Assembly: GCA_016789605.1 (NCBI GenBank)
Contig: JAEUQO010000200.1
Coordinates: forward strand, 1 to 40,694
Reading direction: 5' to 3'
Length of the DNA stretch: 40,694 nt
Source of the DNA: Acidobacteriota bacterium
Lineage (GTDB): Bacteria > Acidobacteriota > Blastocatellia > RBC074
Shown in pieces: positions 28,997 through 38,171 of the stretch. Within the stretch, counting starts at the first letter, position 1. Each line of letters starts with the position of its first letter. The position numbers and the translations under genes are program-made. Under the pieces are notes generated by a model, which saw nothing but the letters and a program-made list of their open reading frames with translations, had not been told where the DNA came from and did not search any database.

Positions 28997-31900
28997 TGAA
29001 CTCTTCGATCAGGTTTTGGATTTGGCTCCGGCGGAACGCGCCGCGTTTTTGCGCGTGAACTGTGCGGACGATGCCGAATTGCGCCGCGAAGTCGCCGCCT
29101 TGCTTGCGGCGCACGAGCAAGCCGGAGAGTTCATTGAAGAACCGCCGCACGAGTCAGTGCAGGAAGTGCTGGACAAGACCGATACCCTGATCGGCAAACA
29201 CATTGGCCCGTATCAAATTCAACGTGAAATCGGGCGCGGCGGGATGGGCGTGGTGTATTTGGCCGTGCGCGCCGACGAAGAATACCGCCAACAGGTCGCG
29301 ATCAAACTGGTTTGGTCGGGGCCGCAAAATGCTGAGCTGCTGCGTCGGTTTCGTCGCGAACGGCAGATTCTGGCGAACCTCGATCATCCCAACATTGCCC
29401 GTTTGCTCGACGGCGGACGCACAGAACAAGGCTGGCCGTATCTGGTGATGGAATACATCGAAGGCGTGCGCATCACGCAATATTGCGACGAGCGCAAGCT
29501 TTCGATTTCCGAACGGCTGCACCTGTTTCGCGATGTGTGCGCGGCGGTGCAATACGCGCATCAGAATCTGGTCATTCATCGCGACCTGAAACCTTCCAAC
29601 ATCCTGGTCACGCGGCAAGGCACCGTCAAACTGCTGGATTTCGGCATCGCCAAATTGCTGACGACCGACGTTCAGCAACCGACAGAACTATCCGACGGCA
29701 GTCCGTTCACCACCAAGATGCATTTGATGACGCCCGAATATGCCAGTCCGGAACAGATTCGCGGCGAATCGGTGACTACGGCCAGCGATGTGTATAGCTT
29801 GGGGCTGATTTTGTACGAACTGCTGAGCGGCCATTACCCCTATCGTCTCAAAAGCCGCGCATTGCCGGACGTCATCGCGGCCATTTGCGGCGAAGACCCG
29901 GAATCGCCCAGCACTGCCGTCAATCGCATTGTCACGCGTTCAAGCGGCGGCACCAAAACCCAGCCCAACATCACCCCCGAATCTGTCAGCCAAACGCGCG
30001 AAGGCCGTCCCGAAAAATTGCGTGGCCGGTTGCGTGGCGATTTGGACAGCATCGTGCTGACGGCGCTCAGCAAGGATTTGCAACAGCGCTATCTCACCGT
30101 CGAACAGCTCAGCGAAGACATTCGCCGCCATCTGGAAGGCAAGGCCGTGTTTGCGCGTCAGCACACGCGGCTCTATCGCGCGGGCAAATTCATACAGCAG
30201 TACAAACGTGGCGTCGCGATGACGGCCTTGCTGTTGTTGACGCTGATCGGCGGCATCATCACCACCGTCTGGCAGATGCGCGTCGCGCGCGAACAGGCGC
30301 GCGCCAACCGTCGGCTGGCATATGACGCGCAAATGAATCTGGCGCAACAAGCCTGGCAAAACGCCAACATCCCGCGCGTGCTGGAATTGCTTGCCGAACA
30401 CGTACCGCAATCCGGTCAGGAGGATTTGCGCGGTTTTGAGTGGTATTACCTTTGGCGGTTGTGTCATCGCGAACAGTTGAATCTTCCGCACGACGAGGCT
30501 GTGTATGGCGTGGCGTTTTCGCCTGCGGGAACGTTGCTGGCGACGGCGGGCGGCGACAAATTGATACGGCTGCGCGATCTGGCGGCGCAACGCGAAATCG
30601 CGGTTTTTTCCGGGCACACGGATTTGGTCGAGTGCGTGGCGTTTTCGCCGGATGGCGAATTGCTGGCCAGCGGCAGCGATGATCAAAGCATTCGGTTGTG
30701 GGATGTGACGGCGAATCGTCAGCTCGCGCTGCTGAAAGGACACACGGGCGTCGTCCGTTCCGTGGTGTTTTCGCCAGACGGCAAGACGCTGGCTTCGGCC
30801 AGCGAAGATGACACCGCGCGGTTGTGGGACGTCAACGCGCAACGCGAACGCGCCCGGTTGCCGCACGGCGGAGACGTCATTTCCGCCGTGTTTTCGCCGG
30901 ATGGGCGCACGCTGGCGACTGCCAGTTGGGACAAAACCATCAAGCTGTGGGACGCCGCGACCGGCGCGAAGTTGGCGACCTTGAACGGCGCCGGTGACCG
31001 ATTGGTGGCGGTTGCGTTTTCGCCGGATGGCAATTCGCTGGCAGCAGGCAGCGAATTGCATCTGGTTCGGCGTTGGCACAAATCTTCTGACGGTGTTTGG
31101 CTGGAGTTGCAACCGCTGACCGGGCACACCAGCTATGTGTATGCGCTGGCGTTTTCGCCCGACGGACGGTTGCTGGCTTCGGCCAGTGGCGATCACACGG
31201 TCAGATTCTGGGACACGCTGACCGGACAAGAAGCAGGCGCGCTGGCCGGGCACGCGGACGAAATCTTTGCGCTGGCCTTTTCGCCCGATGGCAGCCAGCT
31301 CGCGACAGGCAGCGCAGACAAAACTGCCAAGCTCTGGCGTGTTGGCGGCAATCTGGAATCTGCTGCGCTGAACGGACACGACAACGCCGTGCGTGCGCTG
31401 GCGTTTTCACCTGACAACAAAATCCTGGCAACCGGCAGTGACGATCACACCGCCAGATTGTGGGAAGTGGCGACTTCGCGCGAAATCAACGCGCTGATCG
31501 GACACAGCGGCCCTGTGACCGGCGTCGCGTTTTCGCCGGATGGAACATTGTTGGCAACCATCAGCCGGGACAACACGGTGCGGTTGTGGCAGACAGCTTC
31601 GTGGCAAGAGACGGCGCGGCTTTCCGGTCATCAGGATCAAATTCGCGCGCTGGCGTTTGCTCCCGACGGGCAGACGCTGGCGACTGCGGGCAATGATCAG
31701 ACGATCAGGCTTTGGCAGGTCGCGACCGGCAAGGAATTGGCCGTGCTGAATGCCGAACATCGTGTGTTGTCGTTGGCGTTTTCTCCGCGCGGCGATGTGC
31801 TCGCCGCGGGCAGCGGCAGCGATGTGATGGGGCAGGGAAGTCTGGCGACGCTCTGGCAAATCAGCACAAAACAGAAACGGTTGGTGCTGGCCAATCATAC

Positions 31901-32282
31901 CGATCAGGTGACGTCGGTGGCGTTTTCTCCCGATGGCGCTTTGCTCGCCACTGCCAGCGAAGACAAAACCGTGCGCTTGTGGGAGGCCGCGACAGGAAAA
32001 GAACTGGCCGTTTTTCGCGGTCACACCGGCGAAGTCCAGGCGGTGCGTTTCTCACCCGATGGTCGTCGTCTGGTGACAGCCAGTACAGACAAAACCGTAC
32101 GTGTGTGGGATGTCGGCTTGCGACAGGAATTGCTGACGCTACGCGGTCATCGCGATATGGTGCACGCCGTTGCTTTTGCGCCGAACGGGGAAGTCCTGGC
32201 CACTGGCGGACGCGACCGCACCGCACAGCTTTGGCGCGCCGCCACCGCGCAAGACGTCGCCGCCGAACAGCGTCCGCGCTGA
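28968..32282 (+). CDS. Ser/Thr protein kinase with 14 WD40 repeats (1104 aa)
   Basis: Membrane-anchored PknB-type kinase. Residues 1-58 match the N-terminal helical module of the TPR kinase (MTPERWKQIDELFDQVLDL). The catalytic domain covers ~79-390: Gly loop GRGGMG (89-94), Lys113 in VAIKLV, HRDLKPSN with Asp206, DFG 224-226, SPE 260-262. One transmembrane helix is at ~415-435. A linker (ANIPRVLELLAEHVPQSGQE, LRGFEWYYLWRLCH) known from WD40-type kinases follows. From ~505 to the end I count 14 WD40 repeats, each GH-x-x-x-V-x-x-x-x-FSPDG ... D-x-T-x-x-LW-D, enough for two seven-bladed propellers. Repeat 11 is looser, with an insert (GSDVMGQGSLATLW). The ATG lies inside the sigma gene, preceded by AGGAG. 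All catalytic residues are present. No clear terminator follows; copy 2 of the palindromic element starts 2 nt after the stop. Confidence 0.95.
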   Translation: MTPERWKQIDELFDQVLDLAPAERAAFLRVNCADDAELRREVAALLAAHEQAGEFIEEPPHESVQEVLDKTDTLIGKHIGPYQIQREIGRGGMGVVYLAVRADEEYRQQVAIKLVWSGPQNAELLRRFRRERQILANLDHPNIARLLDGGRTEQGWPYLVMEYIEGVRITQYCDERKLSISERLHLFRDVCAAVQYAHQNLVIHRDLKPSNILVTRQGTVKLLDFGIAKLLTTDVQQPTELSDGSPFTTKMHLMTPEYASPEQIRGESVTTASDVYSLGLILYELLSGHYPYRLKSRALPDVIAAICGEDPESPSTAVNRIVTRSSGGTKTQPNITPESVSQTREGRPEKLRGRLRGDLDSIVLTALSKDLQQRYLTVEQLSEDIRRHLEGKAVFARQHTRLYRAGKFIQQYKRGVAMTALLLLTLIGGIITTVWQMRVAREQARANRRLAYDAQMNLAQQAWQNANIPRVLELLAEHVPQSGQEDLRGFEWYYLWRLCHREQLNLPHDEAVYGVAFSPAGTLLATAGGDKLIRLRDLAAQREIAVFSGHTDLVECVAFSPDGELLASGSDDQSIRLWDVTANRQLALLKGHTGVVRSVVFSPDGKTLASASEDDTARLWDVNAQRERARLPHGGDVISAVFSPDGRTLATASWDKTIKLWDAATGAKLATLNGAGDRLVAVAFSPDGNSLAAGSELHLVRRWHKSSDGVWLELQPLTGHTSYVYALAFSPDGRLLASASGDHTVRFWDTLTGQEAGALAGHADEIFALAFSPDGSQLATGSADKTAKLWRVGGNLESAALNGHDNAVRALAFSPDNKILATGSDDHTARLWEVATSREINALIGHSGPVTGVAFSPDGTLLATISRDNTVRLWQTASWQETARLSGHQDQIRALAFAPDGQTLATAGNDQTIRLWQVATGKELAVLNAEHRVLSLAFSPRGDVLAAGSGSDVMGQGSLATLWQISTKQKRLVLANHTDQVTSVAFSPDGALLATASEDKTVRLWEAATGKELAVFRGHTGEVQAVRFSPDGRRLVTASTDKTVRVWDVGLRQELLTLRGHRDMVHAVAFAPNGEVLATGGRDRTAQLWRAATAQDVAAEQRPR

Positions 32283-32284
32283 AC

Positions 32285-32411
32285 TAGATCAGATTTCATT
32301 TTGGTGTACGGGTTTTGCCACAGAGGCACAGAGCCACAGAGGTTTCCAAGTCTTTCTCTGAGCCTCCGTGACTCTGTGGCTAATCCGTAAAGCGAATTGA
32401 AAACCGATCTA
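32285..32411. repeat. 127-bp MITE-like palindromic element, copy 2
   Basis: Same length and ends (TAGATC to GATCTA) as the copy at 25980, in the same orientation, also directly after a stop codon. Internal arms 32317-32341 and 32356-32380 keep the 25-bp hairpin with four mismatches. Differences between copies are mostly in loops and spacers. With no other terminator after the kinase gene, its hairpin may serve as the transcript end. Confidence 0.8.
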
Positions 32412-32530
32412 AATCGTAACAGCCGTCATGAGAACCCGCGACGCTTAAACATTCCGATGAATCTTGGTGTCCTGACTTTGTCGTGTACCAATGTCGCGTG
32501 TTCTGATTTAGCCAGACGCGCGCGCATTCG

Positions 32531-32558
32531 TTTTCAATCCGCAGGCTCGTGCTATAAT
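32531..32558 (+). promoter_or_regulatory. Sigma-70-type promoter of gatB
   Basis: -35 candidate TTTTCA (32531-32536, four of six), 16-bp spacer, perfect -10 TATAAT (32553-32558) followed by CCCGCG. Start near 32565 puts the 12-nt repeat array inside an ~78-nt leader. Confidence 0.6.
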
Positions 32559-32582
32559 CCCGCGCTTCGTACGTCAGAGTAA

Positions 32583-32630
32583 TTTTTTATCCGCTTTTTT
32601 GTCTGCTTTTTTGTCTGCTTTTTTGTCTGC
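32583..32630 (+). repeat. 12-nt tandem repeat array in the gatB leader
   Basis: Four units: TTTTTTATCCGC (32583-32594) then three exact TTTTTTGTCTGC (to 32630), running straight into the ribosome-binding site AAGGAGAG (32631-32638). Each unit places six U residues in the mRNA just upstream of the Shine-Dalgarno sequence. Confidence 0.85.
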
Positions 32631-32642
32631 AAGGAGAGACTC

Positions 32643-34112
32643 GTGAAAGAAGGTTGGGAAGCCGTTATCGGCCTGGAAGTCCACGCACAGCTCAATACCG
32701 ATTCCAAAATTTTCTGTGCCTGTTCGACGCAATTTGGTCAGGAGCCGAACGAAAACACCTGTCCGGTGTGTCTGGGATTGCCGGGCGCGCTGCCGGTGCT
32801 CAACCGCGAAGCCGTCAGCAATGCGGGCAAAGCCGCCCTGGCGCTCAACCTGCACATCAACGAAGAATCCATCTTTGCGCGCAAGAATTACTTCTATCCC
32901 GATTTGCCCAAGGGCTATCAGATTTCGCAATACGACAAACCGTTTTCGGAACACGGCGCGGTCGAAATTTTGACCAGCGAACGCGATGAAGGCGGACGGC
33001 CTACCGAATGGCAGCTCAAGCGCTTTCGCATTACACGCGCGCACATCGAAGAAGACGCCGGCAAATCCGTACACGATCTGGGCGATCCCTCAAAATCGCA
33101 CGTCAATTTGAATCGCGCCGGAACTCCCTTGCTCGAAATCGTCAGCGAACCGGACTTTCGCACCAGTTGGGAAGCCTATGATTACGTCGGCTTCCTGCGT
33201 CGCACATTGCAATACATCGGCGTGTGCGACGGCAACATGGAAGAAGGCAATTTGCGTTGCGACGCCAACGTGTCGGTGCGTCCCGCCGGGCAGGAAAAAC
33301 TTGGCACGCGCGCCGAAATCAAAAACGTCAATTCGCTGCGCTTCTTGCAAAAGGCGATTGATTACGAAATTGACCGCCAGATTTCGCTGATCGAAGCCGG
33401 TGGCGTCATCGTGCAGGAAACGCGTTTGTGGAACGAAAAGGAAGGGAAGACCTACACGATGCGCTCCAAGGAAGATGCGCACGATTACCGGTATTTTCCC
33501 GAACCCGATTTGCCGCCGCTCGAAGTCAGCTCTGAATGGGTGGAAACGCTCAAAGCTGAATTGCCCGAATTGCCCGAAGCGCGCCGTCAGCGGTTTATGC
33601 GCGAATACGAATTGAACGCCGACGAAGCTTTCACGCTGACGGGCGAACGCGCGCTGGCCGAATATTTTGAGACGGCGGCCAACGCCGCCCAGAATCATCG
33701 CGCCGCTGCCAACTGGATTTTGTCCGAATTGCTGCGCGAACTGAAAAACGCCGAAATTGACATCAGCGCCTGCAAAATCTCTGCGGCAGATTTGGGCGGG
33801 CTGATTCGCCTGATTGATGACAAAACCATTTCGGGCAAAATCGCCAAAGACGTTTTTGCCGACATGTTTGCCACGGGCAAAGCGCCCGGCGACATCGTCA
33901 AGGAAAAAGGGCTGGTACAAATCACCGACACCGGCGCGATTGAAAAAATCGTGGATGAAGTCATCGCGGCCAACCCGAAGCCAGTAGAGAATTATCGGGC
34001 GGGCAAAACAGCGTTAATGGGATTTTTTGTCGGACAAGTGTTGAAAGCATCGGGCGGCAAAGCCAACCCGGCAGCCGTCAACGAGATTTTGAAACAGAAA
34101 CTGGACGGCTGA
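32643..34112 (+). CDS. gatB: Aspartyl/glutamyl-tRNA amidotransferase subunit B
   Basis: Subunit B of GatCAB, which amidates misacylated Glu-tRNA(Gln) and/or Asp-tRNA(Asn). 489 aa, standard length. GTG start with AAGGAGAG 4 nt upstream. N-terminal cradle domain: VIGLEVHAQLNTDSKIFC, Cys25, Cys27, Cys40 and Cys43 (CAC and CPVC) as a probable metal site, FYPDLPKGYQISQYD, and the signature LNRAGTPLLEIVSEPDF. Kinase-activating helical middle, then a C-terminal YqeY-like tRNA-binding domain (NWILSELLRELKNAEID, DVFADMFATGKAPGDIV, ending ALMGFFVGQVLKASGGKANP). gatA and gatC are not adjacent. A cyclophilin gene follows after 59 nt. Confidence 0.97.
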   Translation: MKEGWEAVIGLEVHAQLNTDSKIFCACSTQFGQEPNENTCPVCLGLPGALPVLNREAVSNAGKAALALNLHINEESIFARKNYFYPDLPKGYQISQYDKPFSEHGAVEILTSERDEGGRPTEWQLKRFRITRAHIEEDAGKSVHDLGDPSKSHVNLNRAGTPLLEIVSEPDFRTSWEAYDYVGFLRRTLQYIGVCDGNMEEGNLRCDANVSVRPAGQEKLGTRAEIKNVNSLRFLQKAIDYEIDRQISLIEAGGVIVQETRLWNEKEGKTYTMRSKEDAHDYRYFPEPDLPPLEVSSEWVETLKAELPELPEARRQRFMREYELNADEAFTLTGERALAEYFETAANAAQNHRAAANWILSELLRELKNAEIDISACKISAADLGGLIRLIDDKTISGKIAKDVFADMFATGKAPGDIVKEKGLVQITDTGAIEKIVDEVIAANPKPVENYRAGKTALMGFFVGQVLKASGGKANPAAVNEILKQKLDG

Positions 34113-34171
34113 CGCCACGCTTTTCGGCTGTCGCCAGAAACGAACAAGAAACGAGGCTCCATACCAAACGT

Positions 34172-34726
34172 ATGAAACGATTTTTTTTACTGACCACCAT
34201 TTTGCTGTTGGCCTTGGGAGCGCTGTCGTGCTCTTCGGGGACGCCGCAAACGGCGACCATCGAAACCGAATACGGGACGATCAAGGTGAAACTGTATAAC
34301 GATGTCGCGCCCAAACACGTCGAGAACTTCGCCAAACTGACGCGCGAAGGCTTTTTCGATGGCTTGGCCTTTCATCGCGCAGTGCCGAATTTGCTGATTC
34401 AGGGCGGCGATCCCAACACGCGTACGGACGATCGCAACAGTTGGGGCATGGGCCAACCGGGCCAACCCAATGTGCCTGCGGAATTCAGCGACCGTCCGTT
34501 CAAACGCGGCGTGCTCGGCGCAGCCCGGCGCGGCAACGACGTCAACAGCGCGACCAGCCAGTTTTTCATTTGTTTGCGCGATTTTCCGCAATGGAACGGT
34601 CAGTACACGGTTTTTGGCGAAGTCACTGAAGGCATCGAAGTCGTAGACAAGATTGCCAATTTGCCGACCGATGCCAGTCAACGGCTGCTGAGCAAAGCCG
34701 TGATGAAAAAGGTATCAGTCCAATAA
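34172..34726 (+). CDS. Cyclophilin-type peptidyl-prolyl isomerase, probable lipoprotein
   Basis: Exported cis-trans prolyl isomerase, 184 aa. The N terminus is a signal peptide (MKRFFLLTTILLLALGALSC) with Cys20 as probable lipid attachment; the lipobox residue at -3 (Ala) is not ideal. The catalytic core starts at ~28 (ATIETEYGTIKVKLYNDVAP) and includes FHRAVPNLLIQGGDP with Arg69 and Gln77, ARRGNDVNSATSQFFI with Gln130 and Phe131, and VFGEVTEGIEVVDKI. It is a single-domain enzyme with a short loop of the bacterial PpiA/PpiB type. It probably assists folding of periplasmic or envelope proteins. It is 59 nt downstream of gatB and could be co-transcribed. Confidence 0.93.
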   Translation: MKRFFLLTTILLLALGALSCSSGTPQTATIETEYGTIKVKLYNDVAPKHVENFAKLTREGFFDGLAFHRAVPNLLIQGGDPNTRTDDRNSWGMGQPGQPNVPAEFSDRPFKRGVLGAARRGNDVNSATSQFFICLRDFPQWNGQYTVFGEVTEGIEVVDKIANLPTDASQRLLSKAVMKKVSVQ

Positions 34727-34735
34727 GCCTGCTCA

Positions 34736-34764
34736 GGGAAGGCAGGCAATGTATCTGCCTTCCC
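34736..34764 (+). terminator. Hairpin after the cyclophilin gene
   Basis: GGGAAGGCAG (34736-34745) and CTGCCTTCCC (34755-34764) form a perfect 10-bp stem 9 nt after the stop codon. It is followed by A rather than T residues, so it is weak as an intrinsic terminator; it may protect the 3' end. Confidence 0.4.
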
Positions 34765-34876
34765 CAAAAAACTTCTTCCAAATCCTCCCGCCAGGCCGTA
34801 AATTCCCGTTTCATAGCTGAAACTTAGCCGCTTCCTTGTTCGTACACTCGACTTGTAACCAAACAGGGCGAAACAC

Positions 34877-36109
<1,233 letters not shown>

Positions 36110-36144
36110 CCTGATCTGCTGTACAAGAAAGACGAGGAACGCGT

Positions 36145-37407
36145 ATGACGCGACACGATTTCCGCGAAAATATCTGGATGGCGTTTGACACGTTGTTGCA
36201 GCACAAGCTGCGGTCGTTTTTGACGATTCTGGGCGTTGTCATCGGCACGACGACCGTGATTGTCATTGCGGCGTTTGTGTCAGGCATTGATGCGCAAGTC
36301 GCCAAGGAAATTGAATCCTTCGGTACGAATTCGATCTACATCTTCAAATTCAATCCGGGCTTCAACTTCAATCCGACGGCGGAAGAGCGCCAGCGCAAAC
36401 CGATCAGTTACGAAGACGCCATGGCCATTCGCGACGAATGCCCGTCGGTGGTGGATGTCGCGCCCTTTATGTCGCCGGTGGATTTCATGCAGGGGCCGAT
36501 GGCCGAACGCGTCAAGATTCGTTACCAGGACACCGAGATGGTCAATGCAACGGTGCAGGGAACTTTGCCCTCCTACTTTCGCATGGGCAATACCGAAGTC
36601 ACCGAAGGCCGCTTTTTTACCGACGGCGAAAACCTCACGCGCGCCGACGTCTGTGTGATCGGACGCGATGTGGCCAACACGCTCTTTCCCGCCGTCAACG
36701 CCGTGGGCAAAGACATCATGATCAACGGACGGATGTACAGCGTGGTCGGCGTGCTCAAAAAACGCGACATGTTCATTTCGCCCGACGAAGACCCCGGCAA
36801 CGAAAACAAAGCCGTTTACATTCCCTACGAAACCATTCGCAAGATTTTCCCGAACGTCAAAGAGAACTTCGTGATGGCGCAATTCGCGCCCGGCAAACAG
36901 GAACAGGCGCTGGATGAAATCCGGCAGGCGCTGCGCAAACGCCGCAAAGTCGCCTATAACCAGCCGGACAATTTCGGCGTTCAAACTTCCGAAGGCATCA
37001 TCCAGCAATTCAAAGCCATCACGGGCGGCGTCTTTTTGTTGATGGTGGCGATTTCCAGCGTCGGGTTGCTGATCGGCGGCATCGGCGTGATGAACATCAT
37101 GCTGGTGTCAGTCACCGAACGCACCAAGGAAATCGGCGTGCGCAAAGCCATCGGCGCACGTCGCCGCGACATCATCCTGCAATTTCTGGTCGAAGCCGCC
37201 ACCCTGACCGGCCTGGGCGGCATTGTCGGCATTTTTATCGGTTGGGGATTGGCGGCCCTGATCAAACTGGTGATGCCGACGTTTGTGCCGCTGTGGGCGC
37301 CGCTTGTCGGCTTTGGCGTGTCGGTCGGCCTGGGCGTAGGCTTCGGTTTGTGGCCCGCCTGGAAAGCCGCCCGCCTCGATCCGATTGAAGCCCTGCGTTA
37401 CGAATAA
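36145..37407 (+). CDS. MacB/FtsX-type ABC transporter permease 2 (420 aa)
   Basis: Second permease of the tandem pair. CGAGGAA lies before the ATG. N-terminal helix LRSFLTILGVVIGTTTVIVI (~23-45), periplasmic domain (~55-280), then an FtsX-like end with GGIGVMNIMLVSVTERTKEI and GVRKAIGARRRDIILQFLVE, finishing in AARLDPIEALRYE. The periplasmic domain differs clearly from that of permease 1 (for example SIYIFKFNPGFNFNPTAEER), so they are paralogues rather than a recent duplication. It probably assembles with permease 1 and an ATPase encoded elsewhere. Transported substrate unknown; MacB relatives act on lipoproteins, peptides or macrolides. Confidence 0.93.
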   Translation: MTRHDFRENIWMAFDTLLQHKLRSFLTILGVVIGTTTVIVIAAFVSGIDAQVAKEIESFGTNSIYIFKFNPGFNFNPTAEERQRKPISYEDAMAIRDECPSVVDVAPFMSPVDFMQGPMAERVKIRYQDTEMVNATVQGTLPSYFRMGNTEVTEGRFFTDGENLTRADVCVIGRDVANTLFPAVNAVGKDIMINGRMYSVVGVLKKRDMFISPDEDPGNENKAVYIPYETIRKIFPNVKENFVMAQFAPGKQEQALDEIRQALRKRRKVAYNQPDNFGVQTSEGIIQQFKAITGGVFLLMVAISSVGLLIGGIGVMNIMLVSVTERTKEIGVRKAIGARRRDIILQFLVEAATLTGLGGIVGIFIGWGLAALIKLVMPTFVPLWAPLVGFGVSVGLGVGFGLWPAWKAARLDPIEALRYE

Positions 37408-37457
37408 CTCTCAGCAAAATCCACCGTGTCAGGCTGCGCGCCGGGGCAGGAGTCCGC

Positions 37458-37463
37458 TATAAT
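37458..37463 (+). promoter_or_regulatory. -10 element (TATAATCC type) very close to the start at 37475
   Basis: TATAAT at 37458-37463 followed by CCCCGG; the predicted transcription start is about 37470, only ~5 nt before the ATG at 37475, and no ribosome-binding site is present. This suggests a leaderless or near-leaderless mRNA. No convincing -35 was found. Confidence 0.45.
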
Positions 37464-37474
37464 CCCCGGCGCAC

Positions 37475-38035
37475 ATGCGATCCAAACTGCAAACATTGGC
37501 AGACGCGCCCAGCGCGATTGAGGCGCGGCTTTCTGTGGGGGCCTGGTATGCCGAAGGCGATTCCACAGATGTCGCCGCTGAGGTGTTGTCGCGCCCGGAA
37601 CGGTTCGACGACCTGTTTGAATGTTTGCTTAGTTCCGCTGTCGGTGTTGCCAAGCGCGCGGCACAAGCGCTGGAAATCGTTTCGCGGCAACGCCCCGACC
37701 TGTTCCAGGAATACAAGGAAGTGTTGTTTCACGAACTGGAGCGGCAACATTGGTTCGTGCAATATCGCCTGTGTTTGATCTTGCCGCGTTTGCGGCTGAA
37801 TGCGTATGACATCGAACGCGCGGCGGAGCTGTTTCAAACCTTGCTCGAAGGTTCGCAAAATGCCTTGTGCGTCAATGCGCTCGACGGATTGACCGAACTG
37901 GCCTTGCTCGACCCGACGCGAAAAGAAGAAACGCTCTGGCTGATCGAAGCGAAAATGCGTCACGGCACGCCTGCCATGAAAGCGCGCGGACGCAGATTGC
38001 TCGCCCGATTGCGCGCCGCAACGCGCGCGGCCTAA
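37475..38035 (+). CDS. Small HEAT-like helical repeat protein (186 aa)
   Basis: I do not recognise a named family. The sequence is almost all alpha-helical, with paired-helix units reminiscent of HEAT/ARM repeats: SVGAWYAEGDSTDVAAEVL, LLSSAVGVAKRAAQALEIV, HELERQHWFVQYRLCLIL, NALCVNALDGLTELALL, and TPAMKARGRRLLARLRA. No signal peptide or membrane helix, so it is probably cytoplasmic. The ATG has no Shine-Dalgarno sequence and follows a TATAAT at a distance compatible with leaderless translation. Its codon use and unidirectional placement support a real gene. It is in its own small unit between permease 2 and the exported TPR protein. Confidence 0.75.
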   Translation: MRSKLQTLADAPSAIEARLSVGAWYAEGDSTDVAAEVLSRPERFDDLFECLLSSAVGVAKRAAQALEIVSRQRPDLFQEYKEVLFHELERQHWFVQYRLCLILPRLRLNAYDIERAAELFQTLLEGSQNALCVNALDGLTELALLDPTRKEETLWLIEAKMRHGTPAMKARGRRLLARLRAATRAA

Positions 38036-38171
38036 AACGCATTCCCGGTGCAAGATTTCCGTGCTGGCGGGTTCCGTCTTTGGCGTAACTGACCGTCCGC
38101 CGCCTGGCACCAACCCGTTCTGTTGCGTTCATTTATTTGAGTCCATTCTTGAGTCCGTGAGGAAAAAACAG

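Noticed and set aside
29940..31379. 479-codon open frame on the minus strand inside the WD40 kinase
   Set aside because: The periodic Arg/Gln-rich product mirrors the WD40 repeats on the other strand; no independent coding evidence.
30480..32260. DNA-level tandem repeat or satellite
   Set aside because: The periodicity (~126 nt) is explained by the WD40 repeats of the kinase coding sequence.
32595..32630. CRISPR-like array
   Set aside because: The units are only 12 nt and directly adjacent with no spacers, so this is a simple tandem repeat.
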